Translations under genes and position numbers: made by a program
Source: PoT sp049331405
Lineage (GTDB): Bacteria; Planctomycetota; Planctomycetia; Isosphaerales; Isosphaeraceae
DNA: 64,000 bases
Assembly: GCF_049331405.1 (NCBI RefSeq)
Contig: NZ_CP186274.1
Location: 6,634,001 to 6,698,000, forward strand
Direction: 5' to 3'
The notes under the pieces: model-generated
Database searches by the model: none
What the model was told of the DNA's origin: nothing
What the model saw: the letters and a program-made list of their open reading frames with translations, nothing else
Shown: piece by piece, positions 34,926 through 43,124 of the stretch
Position numbering within the stretch: position 1 is the stretch's first letter
How the letters are laid out: every line of letters begins with the position of its first letter

Positions 34926-35420
34926 TCAGATCAGGTCGAGCCGTCGTCGGGGGCTGCGGGCTCGCGAGCATGACGAGCAGACGCCCGTGATCACGAAGCG
35001 GTGCCCCGCCGCGCGGAAGCCGTGCTCCATGCTGATGGCCTCGCGGACCCGGCGGATCTCGTCGTTCCGGAATTCGACGACCGCGTTGCACTCGGTGCAG
35101 TGCATGTGGTCGTGCGACGGATAGCCGTAGTCGTGCTCGTAGGCCGTGCGGTTGGTGAGCCGGAGCTCGCGCAGGAGGCCCGCCTCGACCAGGAGCCGCA
35201 AGGTCCGGTAGACGGTCGATCGGCTCACGCGACGATTGGCGTTGTGCAGGTCGAGGATCAACTCGTCGGCATCGAAATGCTTGTGCGAGTCGAAGATGTG
35301 CCGGACCAGCACGCGACGCGGCTCCGTGAGTTTCTCTCCTCGGATCTCGAGAAACTCACGGAACTTATCTTCCGGGCTCCCGGAGACGGTCAGCGGAGTG
35401 AGCGGCGAGGTGTCAGACAC
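34926..35420 (-). CDS. Fur/PerR-family metal-responsive repressor
   Basis: Predicted 164 residues. The N-terminal winged helix (about 18-90) contains LTEPRRVLVRHIFDSHKHFDADEL and RRVSRSTVYRTLRLLVEAGLL, the typical recognition helix. The dimerisation domain has the regulatory metal site HDHMHC and structural zinc Cys pairs CTEC and CSSC. It could be Fur, PerR or Zur; the sequence alone does not settle the metal. Start GTG 35420 (AAGGGA upstream) gives the usual length; an ATG at 35474 adds 18 basic residues. A Fur-box-like palindrome at 35489-35501 suggests self-control. Confidence 0.88.
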   Translation of the reverse strand: MSDTSPLTPLTVSGSPEDKFREFLEIRGEKLTEPRRVLVRHIFDSHKHFDADELILDLHNANRRVSRSTVYRTLRLLVEAGLLRELRLTNRTAYEHDYGYPSHDHMHCTECNAVVEFRNDEIRRVREAISMEHGFRAAGHRFVITGVCSSCSRARSPRRRLDLI

Positions 35421-35488
35421 GGGTGAATCCCTTGAACGACGCGCCGGCCGCGGCCGAAACTCCCGGCGGGACAAGCGTGCTTCGAATC

Positions 35489-35501
35489 AAGAATGATTCT
35501 T
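35489..35501. promoter_or_regulatory. Fur-box-like operator upstream of the Fur-family gene
   Basis: AAGAAT-G-ATTCTT is a perfect 6-1-6 inverted repeat, extending to about 7-1-7 with one mismatch. It lies about 70 bases upstream of the GTG start, in a short AT-rich patch. Fur-family sites are typically 7-1-7 AT-rich palindromes, so autoregulation is a reasonable inference. Confidence 0.55.
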
Positions 35502-35552
35502 AATTGTAGCCTGTTCGTCGCCGGGGTCCACTCATGCTGACGGGAAAAGACG

Positions 35553-36380
35553 TTAGTTGATGGGCGTCAAGGAGATGGTCGGGCCGGTCGGGTTGACGGC
35601 AGCGGGGGCCGCCGGGGTTCCATTGGGGAATGCCGGGCCCGCCGTGGCCTGCGAGGGGGCTGCCATCCGCGAGAACTTACCTTGGAGATTGTCGAGCGCG
35701 GCGTGGAGATGCTTCACCGTGTGGTCGCACCCCTGGGTGTTCCCCGAATAGGAGAACGAATTGGCTCGGAGCCGGCCGAGGCTGCGCTCGTAGACGACGA
35801 CGTGGACCTGCTCGACGAAGTCCGTCGCGGGGGAGCCGCAATGGCCTTTCGTCCGATAGAGTTCCGACGCGGCCAGGGCGTCGGTGAGCGGTTTCATGTC
35901 GGCGTCGCTGGCGTGATGCACGCCGTCGCTGTCGATGACGGTGCCGTCGGCATAGACCTGCAGGAACATGCCGAACTGGTTGCCGTCATTCGATCGTGCC
36001 AGCGAGATGCGGGTGACGATCGGATCCGACTCGGTCGCCGAGCGACTGACCCGGGGCTGGGGGACGAGTCGAGGGCCCGCCGGGCTGGCGTTCGAGGCGG
36101 TCGGCGCAGGGAACCCATTGGCCTCGGGGCCGACGGGGTGAGGCTCCGAGAATTCGGTGCCGAGTCCGCCGGGGGCCGTCGATCCGGGGTTCGAAGCGGG
36201 AGCGGGCGTCGGGGTCGACGTCGGTGCGGAGGAGGAAGACGAGGAGCTCCCGCCGAATCGGAAGAGCCTGGCCAGGCGGCTCGGCTCTTCCCCGAAGCTC
36301 GAGTTCCATCCCAGTGCGATCGTGATGACGCCGGGAGCGACGAGGGTCGCCCCCAGCAGGGTCTTGGTTCCGGGACGCAT
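35553..36380 (-). CDS. Secreted protein with Ser/Pro-rich linker, function unknown
   Basis: Predicted 275 residues. Hydrophobic N-terminus (about 6-25) as signal or anchor, a Ser/Pro/Thr/Ala-rich linker (45-118), then a globular part (about 120-235) with IVTRISLARSNDGNQFGMFLQVYADGTVID and three Cys. The tail is Pro/Ala-rich. The globular part is not recognised. AAGGAGGT precedes ATG 36380. It follows the GspE/PilB-type gene after 48 bases on the same strand, so a secretion-related role is possible but unproven. Confidence 0.65.
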   Translation of the reverse strand: MRPGTKTLLGATLVAPGVITIALGWNSSFGEEPSRLARLFRFGGSSSSSSSAPTSTPTPAPASNPGSTAPGGLGTEFSEPHPVGPEANGFPAPTASNASPAGPRLVPQPRVSRSATESDPIVTRISLARSNDGNQFGMFLQVYADGTVIDSDGVHHASDADMKPLTDALAASELYRTKGHCGSPATDFVEQVHVVVYERSLGRLRANSFSYSGNTQGCDHTVKHLHAALDNLQGKFSRMAAPSQATAGPAFPNGTPAAPAAVNPTGPTISLTPIN

Positions 36381-36428
36381 GCCGACCTCCTTGCCGGTTA
36401 GCTCTCGGCGACGGCATGCCTCGGTGGC

Positions 36429-38000
36429 TCACATCGAGACGACGCGATAAGCCTCCTCCACCGTGGTCACGCCCTGGAGGATTTTATCGACCGCGCTCTG
36501 CTTCAACGTTTGCATTCCCAGGTCGATTGCCACGCGTCTGAGGATCTCCTTGGGTATCTGCTGGAAGATCAAGTCGCGGAGCTCGTCCTTGATCTCCATG
36601 ATCTCGTAGATGCCCGCACGGCCGAGATACCCCGTGTGGAAGCAGGCGTGGCAGCCGAGCCCGCGGTGCAGGACAAGGCGTTCGTGCTCGCTCGGGTCGA
36701 GGTCCAGCGAGGCCAGGATCTTGGCGTCGGCGGAATATGAGACGCGGCAATACGGGCAGATCTTGCGGATCAGGCGCTGGGAGACGATCCCGAGGAGGCT
36801 GTTCGAGAGCAGGTAGCCCGGGATCCCGAAGTTGTAGAGATTGCCGATGGTCGAGGCCGAGTCGGAGCCGTGGATCGAGCTGAACACGAGCACGCCCGTC
36901 AACGCCGCACGGATGCCGATCTTGGCAGTCTCGTCATCCCGGATCTCGCCGATCATGATGACGTCGGGATCCTGGCGGAGCATGGCACGCAGGCCGTCGC
37001 TGAACCTGAGCTCGCGGTCGACCTGGGTCTGGTTGGCCCCGGGGATCCGGTTCTCGATCGGATCCTCGATCGTCATGACGTTGCGCGAGGGGGAATTCAC
37101 CTTCGCGAGGCAGGTGTAGAGCGTCGTCGTCTTACCCGAACCGACGGGCCCGGCGACGAGCGTCGCGCCGTAGGGCTGCGCGACCAGGCGCTCGAGCTGC
37201 GCGACCTGCACCGAGGTCATGCCGAGTGAGTCGAACCCCTGGGTCGGATCCATGATCTCATGAATCCGCACCACGATCTTCTCGCCCCAGGCGGTCGGGC
37301 AGGTCGAGATGCGGAGGTCTCGCGATCTGCCGCCATGCTGGATGCTGATATGCCCGTCCTGGGAATGGCGGCGATCGACGATATTCAGGTTCGAGAGGAT
37401 CTTGAGCCGGCTGATGACGGGGGTGGCCACCTCGTTGTCGAGCTCGAGGATGCTCTGCAGTTGCCCGTCGACCCGGAACCGGACGCGCACGCCGTCTTCG
37501 TGCGGGTCGAAGTGGATGTCCGTCGCGTGCAACTCGCAGCCGGATTCGAGGATCTGGGCGACGAGGATGGGCAGCGGTGCCGTCGTCACCATGCCCGCGA
37601 GCATGTTGCGGATGTCGAGCTGATGCTTGGCACGATCCGGCGAGATCAAGGTCGCCACGGGGCCCTGTGTCTGGGCCGCTTGCGAATCCAGATATACGCC
37701 GCCGGGATTGGCGAGGAGCGTCAGGCGCTCGAAGGCGAGCATGTTCAGGCGTTCGGGCGAGATCAGGCTGAGTTCCAGGATCGACTGCCGGAGGTCGAGT
37801 TGATTCTTCTCGGCGTAGAGCCGTGCCGTCGTGATTTGGTGATCGGTGAGCAGCCCGCTCGAGATCAGGGCGGTCACCAGGCTTTGATCGCCGGGGCTCA
37901 GCTTCGCGTCGATGCCATTCGTTTTCGAGGGGTCCGGCCAGGGATGCTGATGATTAGCCGGAGATCCAGTGGTCCGCGTCTGCGTCGTCGTGGGTTCCAC
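36429..38000 (-). CDS. GspE/PilB-type secretion or pilus assembly ATPase
   Basis: Predicted 523 residues. An N-terminal MshEN-like domain (about 40-130) precedes the AAA motor: Walker A AGPVGSGKTTTLYTC, Asp box TIEDPIENRIPGANQTQV, Walker B LRQDPDVIMIGEIRDDETA. The His-box region is FSSIHGSDSAS rather than the common HTN-type sequence. A four-Cys zinc element (CPYC ... CHAC) lies near the C-terminus. Such ATPases drive type II secretion or type IV pili, consistent with prepilin-like DUF1559 proteins elsewhere in the window. GTG 38000 is chosen for GGAGG 7 bases upstream; a TTG at 38039 lacks an RBS. No other secretion genes are adjacent. Confidence 0.9.
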   Translation of the reverse strand: MEPTTTQTRTTGSPANHQHPWPDPSKTNGIDAKLSPGDQSLVTALISSGLLTDHQITTARLYAEKNQLDLRQSILELSLISPERLNMLAFERLTLLANPGGVYLDSQAAQTQGPVATLISPDRAKHQLDIRNMLAGMVTTAPLPILVAQILESGCELHATDIHFDPHEDGVRVRFRVDGQLQSILELDNEVATPVISRLKILSNLNIVDRRHSQDGHISIQHGGRSRDLRISTCPTAWGEKIVVRIHEIMDPTQGFDSLGMTSVQVAQLERLVAQPYGATLVAGPVGSGKTTTLYTCLAKVNSPSRNVMTIEDPIENRIPGANQTQVDRELRFSDGLRAMLRQDPDVIMIGEIRDDETAKIGIRAALTGVLVFSSIHGSDSASTIGNLYNFGIPGYLLSNSLLGIVSQRLIRKICPYCRVSYSADAKILASLDLDPSEHERLVLHRGLGCHACFHTGYLGRAGIYEIMEIKDELRDLIFQQIPKEILRRVAIDLGMQTLKQSAVDKILQGVTTVEEAYRVVSM

Positions 38001-38196
38001 GCTTGGCCTCCAGACGGGGCCAGTCCCTGTAACCGCCAAACGTGTTATAAATAATAGGCTCGAAGGGAACGGACGGACCGATTAGGACGGTCTGGCTGAC
38101 AGCGGGCGGGCCGCGGGACTGGTCGTCGAGGTGTCATTCTTCACTGGCGTGACGCGAGTTTCCAGTGAATTTTTCGCGAGTTGCGTGGAAACATCG

Positions 38197-38279
38197 TAAA
38201 AAAAAGGACTGGCGACCGATCGGGCGATGTGACGGGCATCGAAGCAGTCGATGCCGTTCATCAGCCGATCGGTCGCCAG
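38197..38279 (-). terminator. Strong terminator after the flgM-like gene
   Basis: Perfect 15-bp arms CTGGCGACCGATCGG (38209-38223) and CCGATCGGTCGCCAG (38265-38279) enclose a second stem (GGCATCGA / TCGATGCC). An A8 tract at 38198-38205 gives T8 on the minus strand after the hairpin. It isolates the flgM-like gene from the downstream GspE gene. Confidence 0.85.
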
Positions 38280-38308
38280 GACCAAGGCCGGGCGGAACCT
38301 AGCCGGGA

Positions 38309-38593
38309 TTACCAGCCCTGGAGCTCGTCGATCAGGCGATCGAGAGCGAGTTCCAACTTCGCGGGGGTCTCATAGGAGCCTGCGGCGATCTGACGCCGGA
38401 TCTCCTCGACCTTCTCGTGACGAATCTCGGGAAGCCGGCTGATCCCGTCGAGCATCTGGCCGAGCGGCGAGATTTCGACCTGATCGCGAGGCGAACCCGC
38501 GTGCACGGTCTGGCCGGCGTCCACACTAAAAGCGGCCAGCCGCGGATAGATGGGTTGGGGACCTTGCATTCCCCCAGCGCCGTAGACTTCCAT
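38309..38593 (-). CDS. flgM: FlgM-like anti-sigma-28 factor
   Basis: Predicted 94 residues. The C-terminal half has the FlgM pattern: VEISPLGQMLDGISRLPEIR followed by HEKVEEIRRQIAAGSYETPAKLELALDRLIDEL (two amphipathic helices, read in two parts). FlgM binds and inhibits the flagellar sigma factor FliA. No flagellar gene is nearby. The N-terminal ~35 residues are variable. ATG 38593 has GGGGAGG just upstream. Bounded by a strong terminator downstream. Confidence 0.78.
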   Translation of the reverse strand: MEVYGAGGMQGPQPIYPRLAAFSVDAGQTVHAGSPRDQVEISPLGQMLDGISRLPEIRHEKVEEIRRQIAAGSYETPAKLELALDRLIDELQGW

Positions 38594-38835
38594 GTGTGCC
38601 TCCCCTGTTGATGCTCTGGCCGGCGGCTCCACCGTCGGCACGCCCGGACTTACTGTTCTTTCCCCACGAAGGCCATCGTTTTGAGGTCGGGCCGGCAGAT
38701 TGAGGTCCGCCGGTGTGTCCTTCCCTCAGTCCTTCGCGGTGGTGCCCAATGGTCTCGGGCGTCCACACCTATAGTATCGGCCGGAAGATGGAACGGATTT
38801 AACCAAAGGCACGAAAATCGGGCCATCATTCTGAG

Positions 38836-40140
38836 TTATTGTTGGCGGGCATTTCGCATGCCCCTCGCCGCGGTCCTCTGGGCGGGCTTCAGGGCTTCCG
38901 CCAGCGATCCGGCCGTCGCCCCTAACCGATTCGTCACCTCATTGATGCTCTGGTGGAGCTGGGCGATTTGCTTGCGCTGCTCGGGTGTCGATGCGTTGGC
39001 GGACATGGCATCGAGCGTCTTCACCAGGTCCGTCAGCTCCTGGGCGCCTTTGGTGAAGACCTGGGCCGTATCATACGCGGTCGAGGCCCGCAGGTCTTCA
39101 GGACCTGGCTTGTACAAGGGGCTCAGGTAGAACGGATTCGCGTAGATCTTCTGAACGAGCTTGCTCGCCCAGTCGGTGGCGTCGCGGACGTTCGCGACGG
39201 TCCGTTCCAGGTCGGCCCGGTTCCTCGTGACGATCTGGAGCCCCTGCCCCGCGAGCTGGTCGGCCTGATAGAGGAGCCGCTCGGCACGACCTCGGATGTT
39301 GTTCAGGCCGTCGACGACGGCCTCGACCTTCGCCCGGTTCTTGGCGGCCACGTCCTGCGCGGTGGCCGTGAGGTCCCGCACGCTGGCGACGGTCGCCTTG
39401 ATGTTCGGTCGGTTCTCGGAGAGGACCCCTTCGGCCACCTCGGTGATCGTGTCGAGCCGCTTGAGGGCGGACTCGACGCCGGGCCCGGCCGCTGCGATCC
39501 GCTTCGAGAGTTCCTGGATGTTCCCGGCGGTCGACTCGACGGCTGGGCGGATCGTGTCCGCCGCCTCGCGGAGGCCGGCCGCCGTGTCCTGGAAGGTCCC
39601 CATGATCAGCTTGATCCGGGGGCCGACGGAGTCGATGGTCTCGCGCACCTCGGCGATCGTGTGGCTGATGTGGCTCCGCTCGACGGGCCCCATGCCGACC
39701 TGCTCGAGGATCGGGTCGAAGAAGTTCGACTCCACCCCCTGGATGACCTGCCCGGGGACGAGGGCCACGGCCGACTTGCCCGACGAGACGATGTTGACCC
39801 GGCTCGAGCCGGCGAGGCTCTCCTGGATCGTGATCTTCACGTCCTGCCGCAGCTTCTTGGCCAGGCGGACCGGCAAGGAGATCTTGAGCTTGGCCCTGAG
39901 CGTGCCGTCGATCTCGGTCAGGTCGATGTCGCTGACGCGGCCGGCGTCGATGCCCGCGATTCTCACGGCGCTGCCGACCCGGATCCCCTGCCCGTCATTG
40001 AAGATGACGTCGATCGTCCGGTTCGAGGATAGATAGCCGGGGCCGCTGCTGGCCATCCCGAGCAGGCCGAGTAGCCCCGCGATCGCCGCGACGATGAAAA
40101 GTCCGACCGCGACCTCGCGGAACGAGGAACGATTTGGCAT
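38836..40140 (-). CDS. mlaD: MlaD-family MCE protein (lipid transport)
   Basis: Predicted 434 residues. One N-terminal transmembrane anchor (about 9-29), then an MCE domain (about 40-120) with IDVIFNDGQGIRVGSAVRIAGIDAGRVSDI. A long helical tail (130-400) is rich in coiled-coil-like heptads. MCE hexamers form periplasmic channels that carry phospholipid between membranes. The MlaE-type permease lies 47 bases upstream on the same strand. The MlaF ATPase and MlaB are absent here. GGGAGG about 8 bases before ATG 40140. Confidence 0.88.
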   Translation of the reverse strand: MPNRSSFREVAVGLFIVAAIAGLLGLLGMASSGPGYLSSNRTIDVIFNDGQGIRVGSAVRIAGIDAGRVSDIDLTEIDGTLRAKLKISLPVRLAKKLRQDVKITIQESLAGSSRVNIVSSGKSAVALVPGQVIQGVESNFFDPILEQVGMGPVERSHISHTIAEVRETIDSVGPRIKLIMGTFQDTAAGLREAADTIRPAVESTAGNIQELSKRIAAAGPGVESALKRLDTITEVAEGVLSENRPNIKATVASVRDLTATAQDVAAKNRAKVEAVVDGLNNIRGRAERLLYQADQLAGQGLQIVTRNRADLERTVANVRDATDWASKLVQKIYANPFYLSPLYKPGPEDLRASTAYDTAQVFTKGAQELTDLVKTLDAMSANASTPEQRKQIAQLHQSINEVTNRLGATAGSLAEALKPAQRTAARGMRNARQQ

Positions 40141-40187
40141 CGGGGTTCCCTCCCCAAGGAGACGAGGCACGGTCCACCTTCCCGCCG

Positions 40188-41087
40188 TCAAACCGACGGA
40201 GGATTCAACAACGTGGGGCCGAACGGCGGCCCGGCGTGATAAACGAGCAGGAACCAGCCGCTGTTGACGATCAGCATCGCCAGCGTGGCGAGGCAGGCCG
40301 CCCGGAAGGCCGAGAAGACGACCCCCTCGAAGCTGGTATCCGGGGATTCCCTGAGCCCTTCATGGCAGGCGAACGCCGCGGCGAAGAGGGCGTAGGCCAT
40401 CCCCTTGAAGACCACGCCGATCACGTCGCGCACCCAGAGCATTTCCGTGAACATGTGGAAATAGGAGTGCGTCGAGACGCCCAGCAGCTCCTGCGCGACC
40501 TGCCAGCCCACGACCGTCCCCACCACGATCGCCCAGAGGCAGAGGATAGGGCCCGCCACAAGCGCGGCGATGAGGCGAACGGCGGCCAGGCGCGCCGCCG
40601 AGGGGCTCGAACCTTCCTCCCCCTCAAGGCCGGGGACGATGCCCCGATCCGGGATCCGCACGCGCCGGACTCGCGATTCCCAGGTGGCCCGACCGCGCAG
40701 CTCAGAGGTCAGGAGCGGGGCCAGGACCCCTGCGAGGATCAGGCCGGTGACGAGGGGCGCCACGTTGCGGACGAGCCCCACGCCGACCACCGCGCCCGTG
40801 CCGTCGACGAACGTGCCGCCGTAGTAGGCCTGCATCGAGAGGAACGAGCCCATCCCGACGTGGGCCAGGCCGACCAGGGGGATCCCCAGGAAGAGATAGG
40901 TCCAGGTCTGCCTCAGGCAGGAGGAGATCAGCGGGGTGTCTTCCTCGCCCCGGCGGAAGGCCGAGCCGAAGGCCGACAGGCTGAGGGTGCCGACGCCACC
41001 GAGGTAGCTCAGGCTCCCCAAGGCTCCTCGGCCGATGAATCCCAGGGGGGATAGCACGGAGGCTTCGAAGAGCGAACTGGATGCCAT
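40188..41087 (-). CDS. mlaE: MlaE-like permease of an MCE lipid transport system
   Basis: Predicted 299 residues with about five or six hydrophobic segments. The typical MlaE core includes FLGIPLVGLAHVGMGSFLSMQAYYGG, VRNVAPLVTGLILAGVLAPLLTSELRGR and a C-terminal VVFKGMAYALFAAAFACHEGL. The cytoplasmic loop at about 150-170 is longer and more charged than in short MlaE proteins. It pairs with MlaD immediately downstream. GGAGGACC lies ~9 bases before ATG 41087. Confidence 0.85.
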   Translation of the reverse strand: MASSSLFEASVLSPLGFIGRGALGSLSYLGGVGTLSLSAFGSAFRRGEEDTPLISSCLRQTWTYLFLGIPLVGLAHVGMGSFLSMQAYYGGTFVDGTGAVVGVGLVRNVAPLVTGLILAGVLAPLLTSELRGRATWESRVRRVRIPDRGIVPGLEGEEGSSPSAARLAAVRLIAALVAGPILCLWAIVVGTVVGWQVAQELLGVSTHSYFHMFTEMLWVRDVIGVVFKGMAYALFAAAFACHEGLRESPDTSFEGVVFSAFRAACLATLAMLIVNSGWFLLVYHAGPPFGPTLLNPPSV

Positions 41088-41156
41088 GGCGTCGGTCCTC
41101 CATGACCGGTCGCGAGCGTGCGAAATCGAGCCTTGCGGCTTCACTGGTGCGACACT

Positions 41157-41609
41157 TTAAGGATTTTGTCGATTCCTGGCCAGAGCGGGTTTCTGGTCGC
41201 CCCACCACTGCTTCCAGCGGGCCACGGCCTGGTTCCGCTCCCCGAGTTCGCCCCAGGGGACGTAACCGAAATCCTGGCCGGTCCGCTTCTTCAGCTCCTC
41301 GTGCGCGGAGAGGCGCACGACCGGGTCGGTGTCGCTCAGGCGGTCGATCAAGGCCGGGATGACGCGAGCATTGGGCAGGTTATTGCCGAGGCCGACGGAC
41401 CTCGCGCGGGTGATCGCCGCCGGGTTGTTCAGCGACTTGAAGCCCTTAGGGGCGATCCCGCAGCCGTCCGCCAGCAGCAGGAGCGCCAGGACGAGCCAGA
41501 CCGGTACGCGGGTCTTGACCCGGCCGATGAAATGCCGGTCCCGTCGTCCCCCGGTGCCGGGGGCCGCTGTTTCTCGGAATGCGGGCTGTTGATCCGTTTG
41601 TTCGATCAT
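41157..41609 (-). CDS. HEAT-repeat protein with N-terminal anchor or lipobox
   Basis: Predicted 150 residues. A polar N-terminal ~30 residues precedes the hydrophobic VWLVLALLLLADGCG, which may be a transmembrane anchor or an imperfect lipobox (Cys50). One to two HEAT-like helices follow (NARVIPALIDRLSDTDPVVRL and the next helix), then WGELGERNQAVARWKQWW. Similar small HEAT proteins are frequent in planctomycetes. It sits just upstream of mlaE on the same strand, with 69 bases between, and may belong to that transcript. Confidence 0.68.
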   Translation of the reverse strand: MIEQTDQQPAFRETAAPGTGGRRDRHFIGRVKTRVPVWLVLALLLLADGCGIAPKGFKSLNNPAAITRARSVGLGNNLPNARVIPALIDRLSDTDPVVRLSAHEELKKRTGQDFGYVPWGELGERNQAVARWKQWWGDQKPALARNRQNP

Positions 41610-41852
41610 GGCAGGGCCCGCCTTGGCCCGACCGAAAAGGCTGCGACGCGCCGGACTGCCTCGCCATCAAGGGCGTGGATGCGACTCGTCGCCGTTGTAA
41701 AAAGGAGTCATCAACTGGATGCGCGGTGCGGACCCTACTCCAAGTCGGAAAATCGAGCAATGCCAGTTCCTTCACTCGAAATGACGGGGCGGGCCTGCTC
41801 GTAAAATGCCCCGCCGGCCATCGGGATGCGTCGGGGCGGCTCCGGAGGAGTG

Positions 41853-42899
41853 TCAACGCAATGTCGCGCCGAGCTTGCGGATCTGGCCGACGGCAAATTC
41901 GGCCGACTCGCGAGAGACGTCGAGATGGGTACACATCCGCACGACCTGGGGGCCGAGGGCCGAGACGAGCACGCCGACTTCGCGGAGCCTCGCGACGACA
42001 TCGGCGGCGCTGCCGAGCCTGGGGTCGACCGTGACCCAGACGAGGTTGGTCTCGACGGGGCCCGATTCCAGGCTCAGACCGGGGGTCTCCTCGACCGCGT
42101 CGGCGAGGATCTTCGCGTTCGCGTGGTCCTCGGCCAGTCGCTCGACGTTGTGCTCGATCGCGTAGAGCGCCCCCGCCGCGATGATGCCCGCCTGCCTCAT
42201 CCCGCCGCCGAAGACCTTGCGGATCCGGTGAGCCTTCGCGATCTGCTCGCGAGTCCCCACGAGCGCCGAGCCGACGGGGGCACCCAGGCCTTTCGAAAAG
42301 CAGATGGAGATCGTGTCGAAGTGGCTGCACCACTCGCGAGCGGAGATCCCCGAGGCGACCACGGCGTTCATGAGCCTGGCACCGTCGAGGTGCATGGCGA
42401 GGCCATTGGAGCGGGCCCAGGACGAGATCGCGGCGATGCTCTCGATCGGGTGGACCTTGCCGCCGCCTCGGTTGTGCGTGTTCTCGAGGGAGACGAAGCG
42501 GGTCTGGGCGTAGTGGCCATCGTCGGGGCGGATCTTGTCCTTGAGGTCATCGAGCCCGAGGATGCCCGAACGCCCCGGCAAGGTCCTCGCGGTGACGCCC
42601 GAGAGCCTGGCGATTCCGCCCCCCTCCCAGACGTAGAGATGCGCGGTGGTCTCGCAGAGCACCTCGTCCCCCGGGTTCGCGTGGACGGCCACGGCGATCT
42701 GGTTGGTCATCGTGCCCGACGGGGCGAAGAGGGCCGCTTCTTTGCCGAGAAGTTCGGCCGTCTTCCGCTCGAGTTCGAGGACGGTCGGATCTTCGCCGTA
42801 GACGTCGTCGCCGACCTCGGCCTCGGCCATGGCGCGTCGCATCGCGGGGGTCGGCCGGGTGACGGTGTCGGAGCGGAGGTCGATTGGGGGTCGGCTCAT
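41853..42899 (-). CDS. ltaE: Low-specificity L-threonine aldolase
   Basis: Predicted 348 residues, usual family length. PLP-dependent fold type I: N-terminal IDLRSDTVTRPTPAMR, phosphate-binding region FAPSGTMTNQ, LHLDGARLMNA-like segment (here MHLDGARLMNA), and the PLP-lysine motif FSKGLGAPVGS. It cleaves L-threonine or L-allo-threonine to glycine and acetaldehyde. Divergent from hisD with ~225 bases between. Confidence 0.93.
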   Translation of the reverse strand: MSRPPIDLRSDTVTRPTPAMRRAMAEAEVGDDVYGEDPTVLELERKTAELLGKEAALFAPSGTMTNQIAVAVHANPGDEVLCETTAHLYVWEGGGIARLSGVTARTLPGRSGILGLDDLKDKIRPDDGHYAQTRFVSLENTHNRGGGKVHPIESIAAISSWARSNGLAMHLDGARLMNAVVASGISAREWCSHFDTISICFSKGLGAPVGSALVGTREQIAKAHRIRKVFGGGMRQAGIIAAGALYAIEHNVERLAEDHANAKILADAVEETPGLSLESGPVETNLVWVTVDPRLGSAADVVARLREVGVLVSALGPQVVRMCTHLDVSRESAEFAVGQIRKLGATLR

Positions 42900-43124
42900 C
42901 GGGCGGGACTCCGGAAGGAGGCGGGAGGATTCTGGTCGACCGCCTCGGGCGGCGCTGAGGGGTCCTATTCTACTCGGCCCGAGGACTTCGCGGTCAACCG
43001 GCTCCGCGTCGGGTTTCGACTCGCATTGAGGAGGGCTTGGAGGTCGGCGGCGAAAAAGTGGAGGCGAGCGGCCGACGCGCGGGATAGAATGATCGCGTCC
43101 GACTTCAGGGAGAACTCCGTTCCG

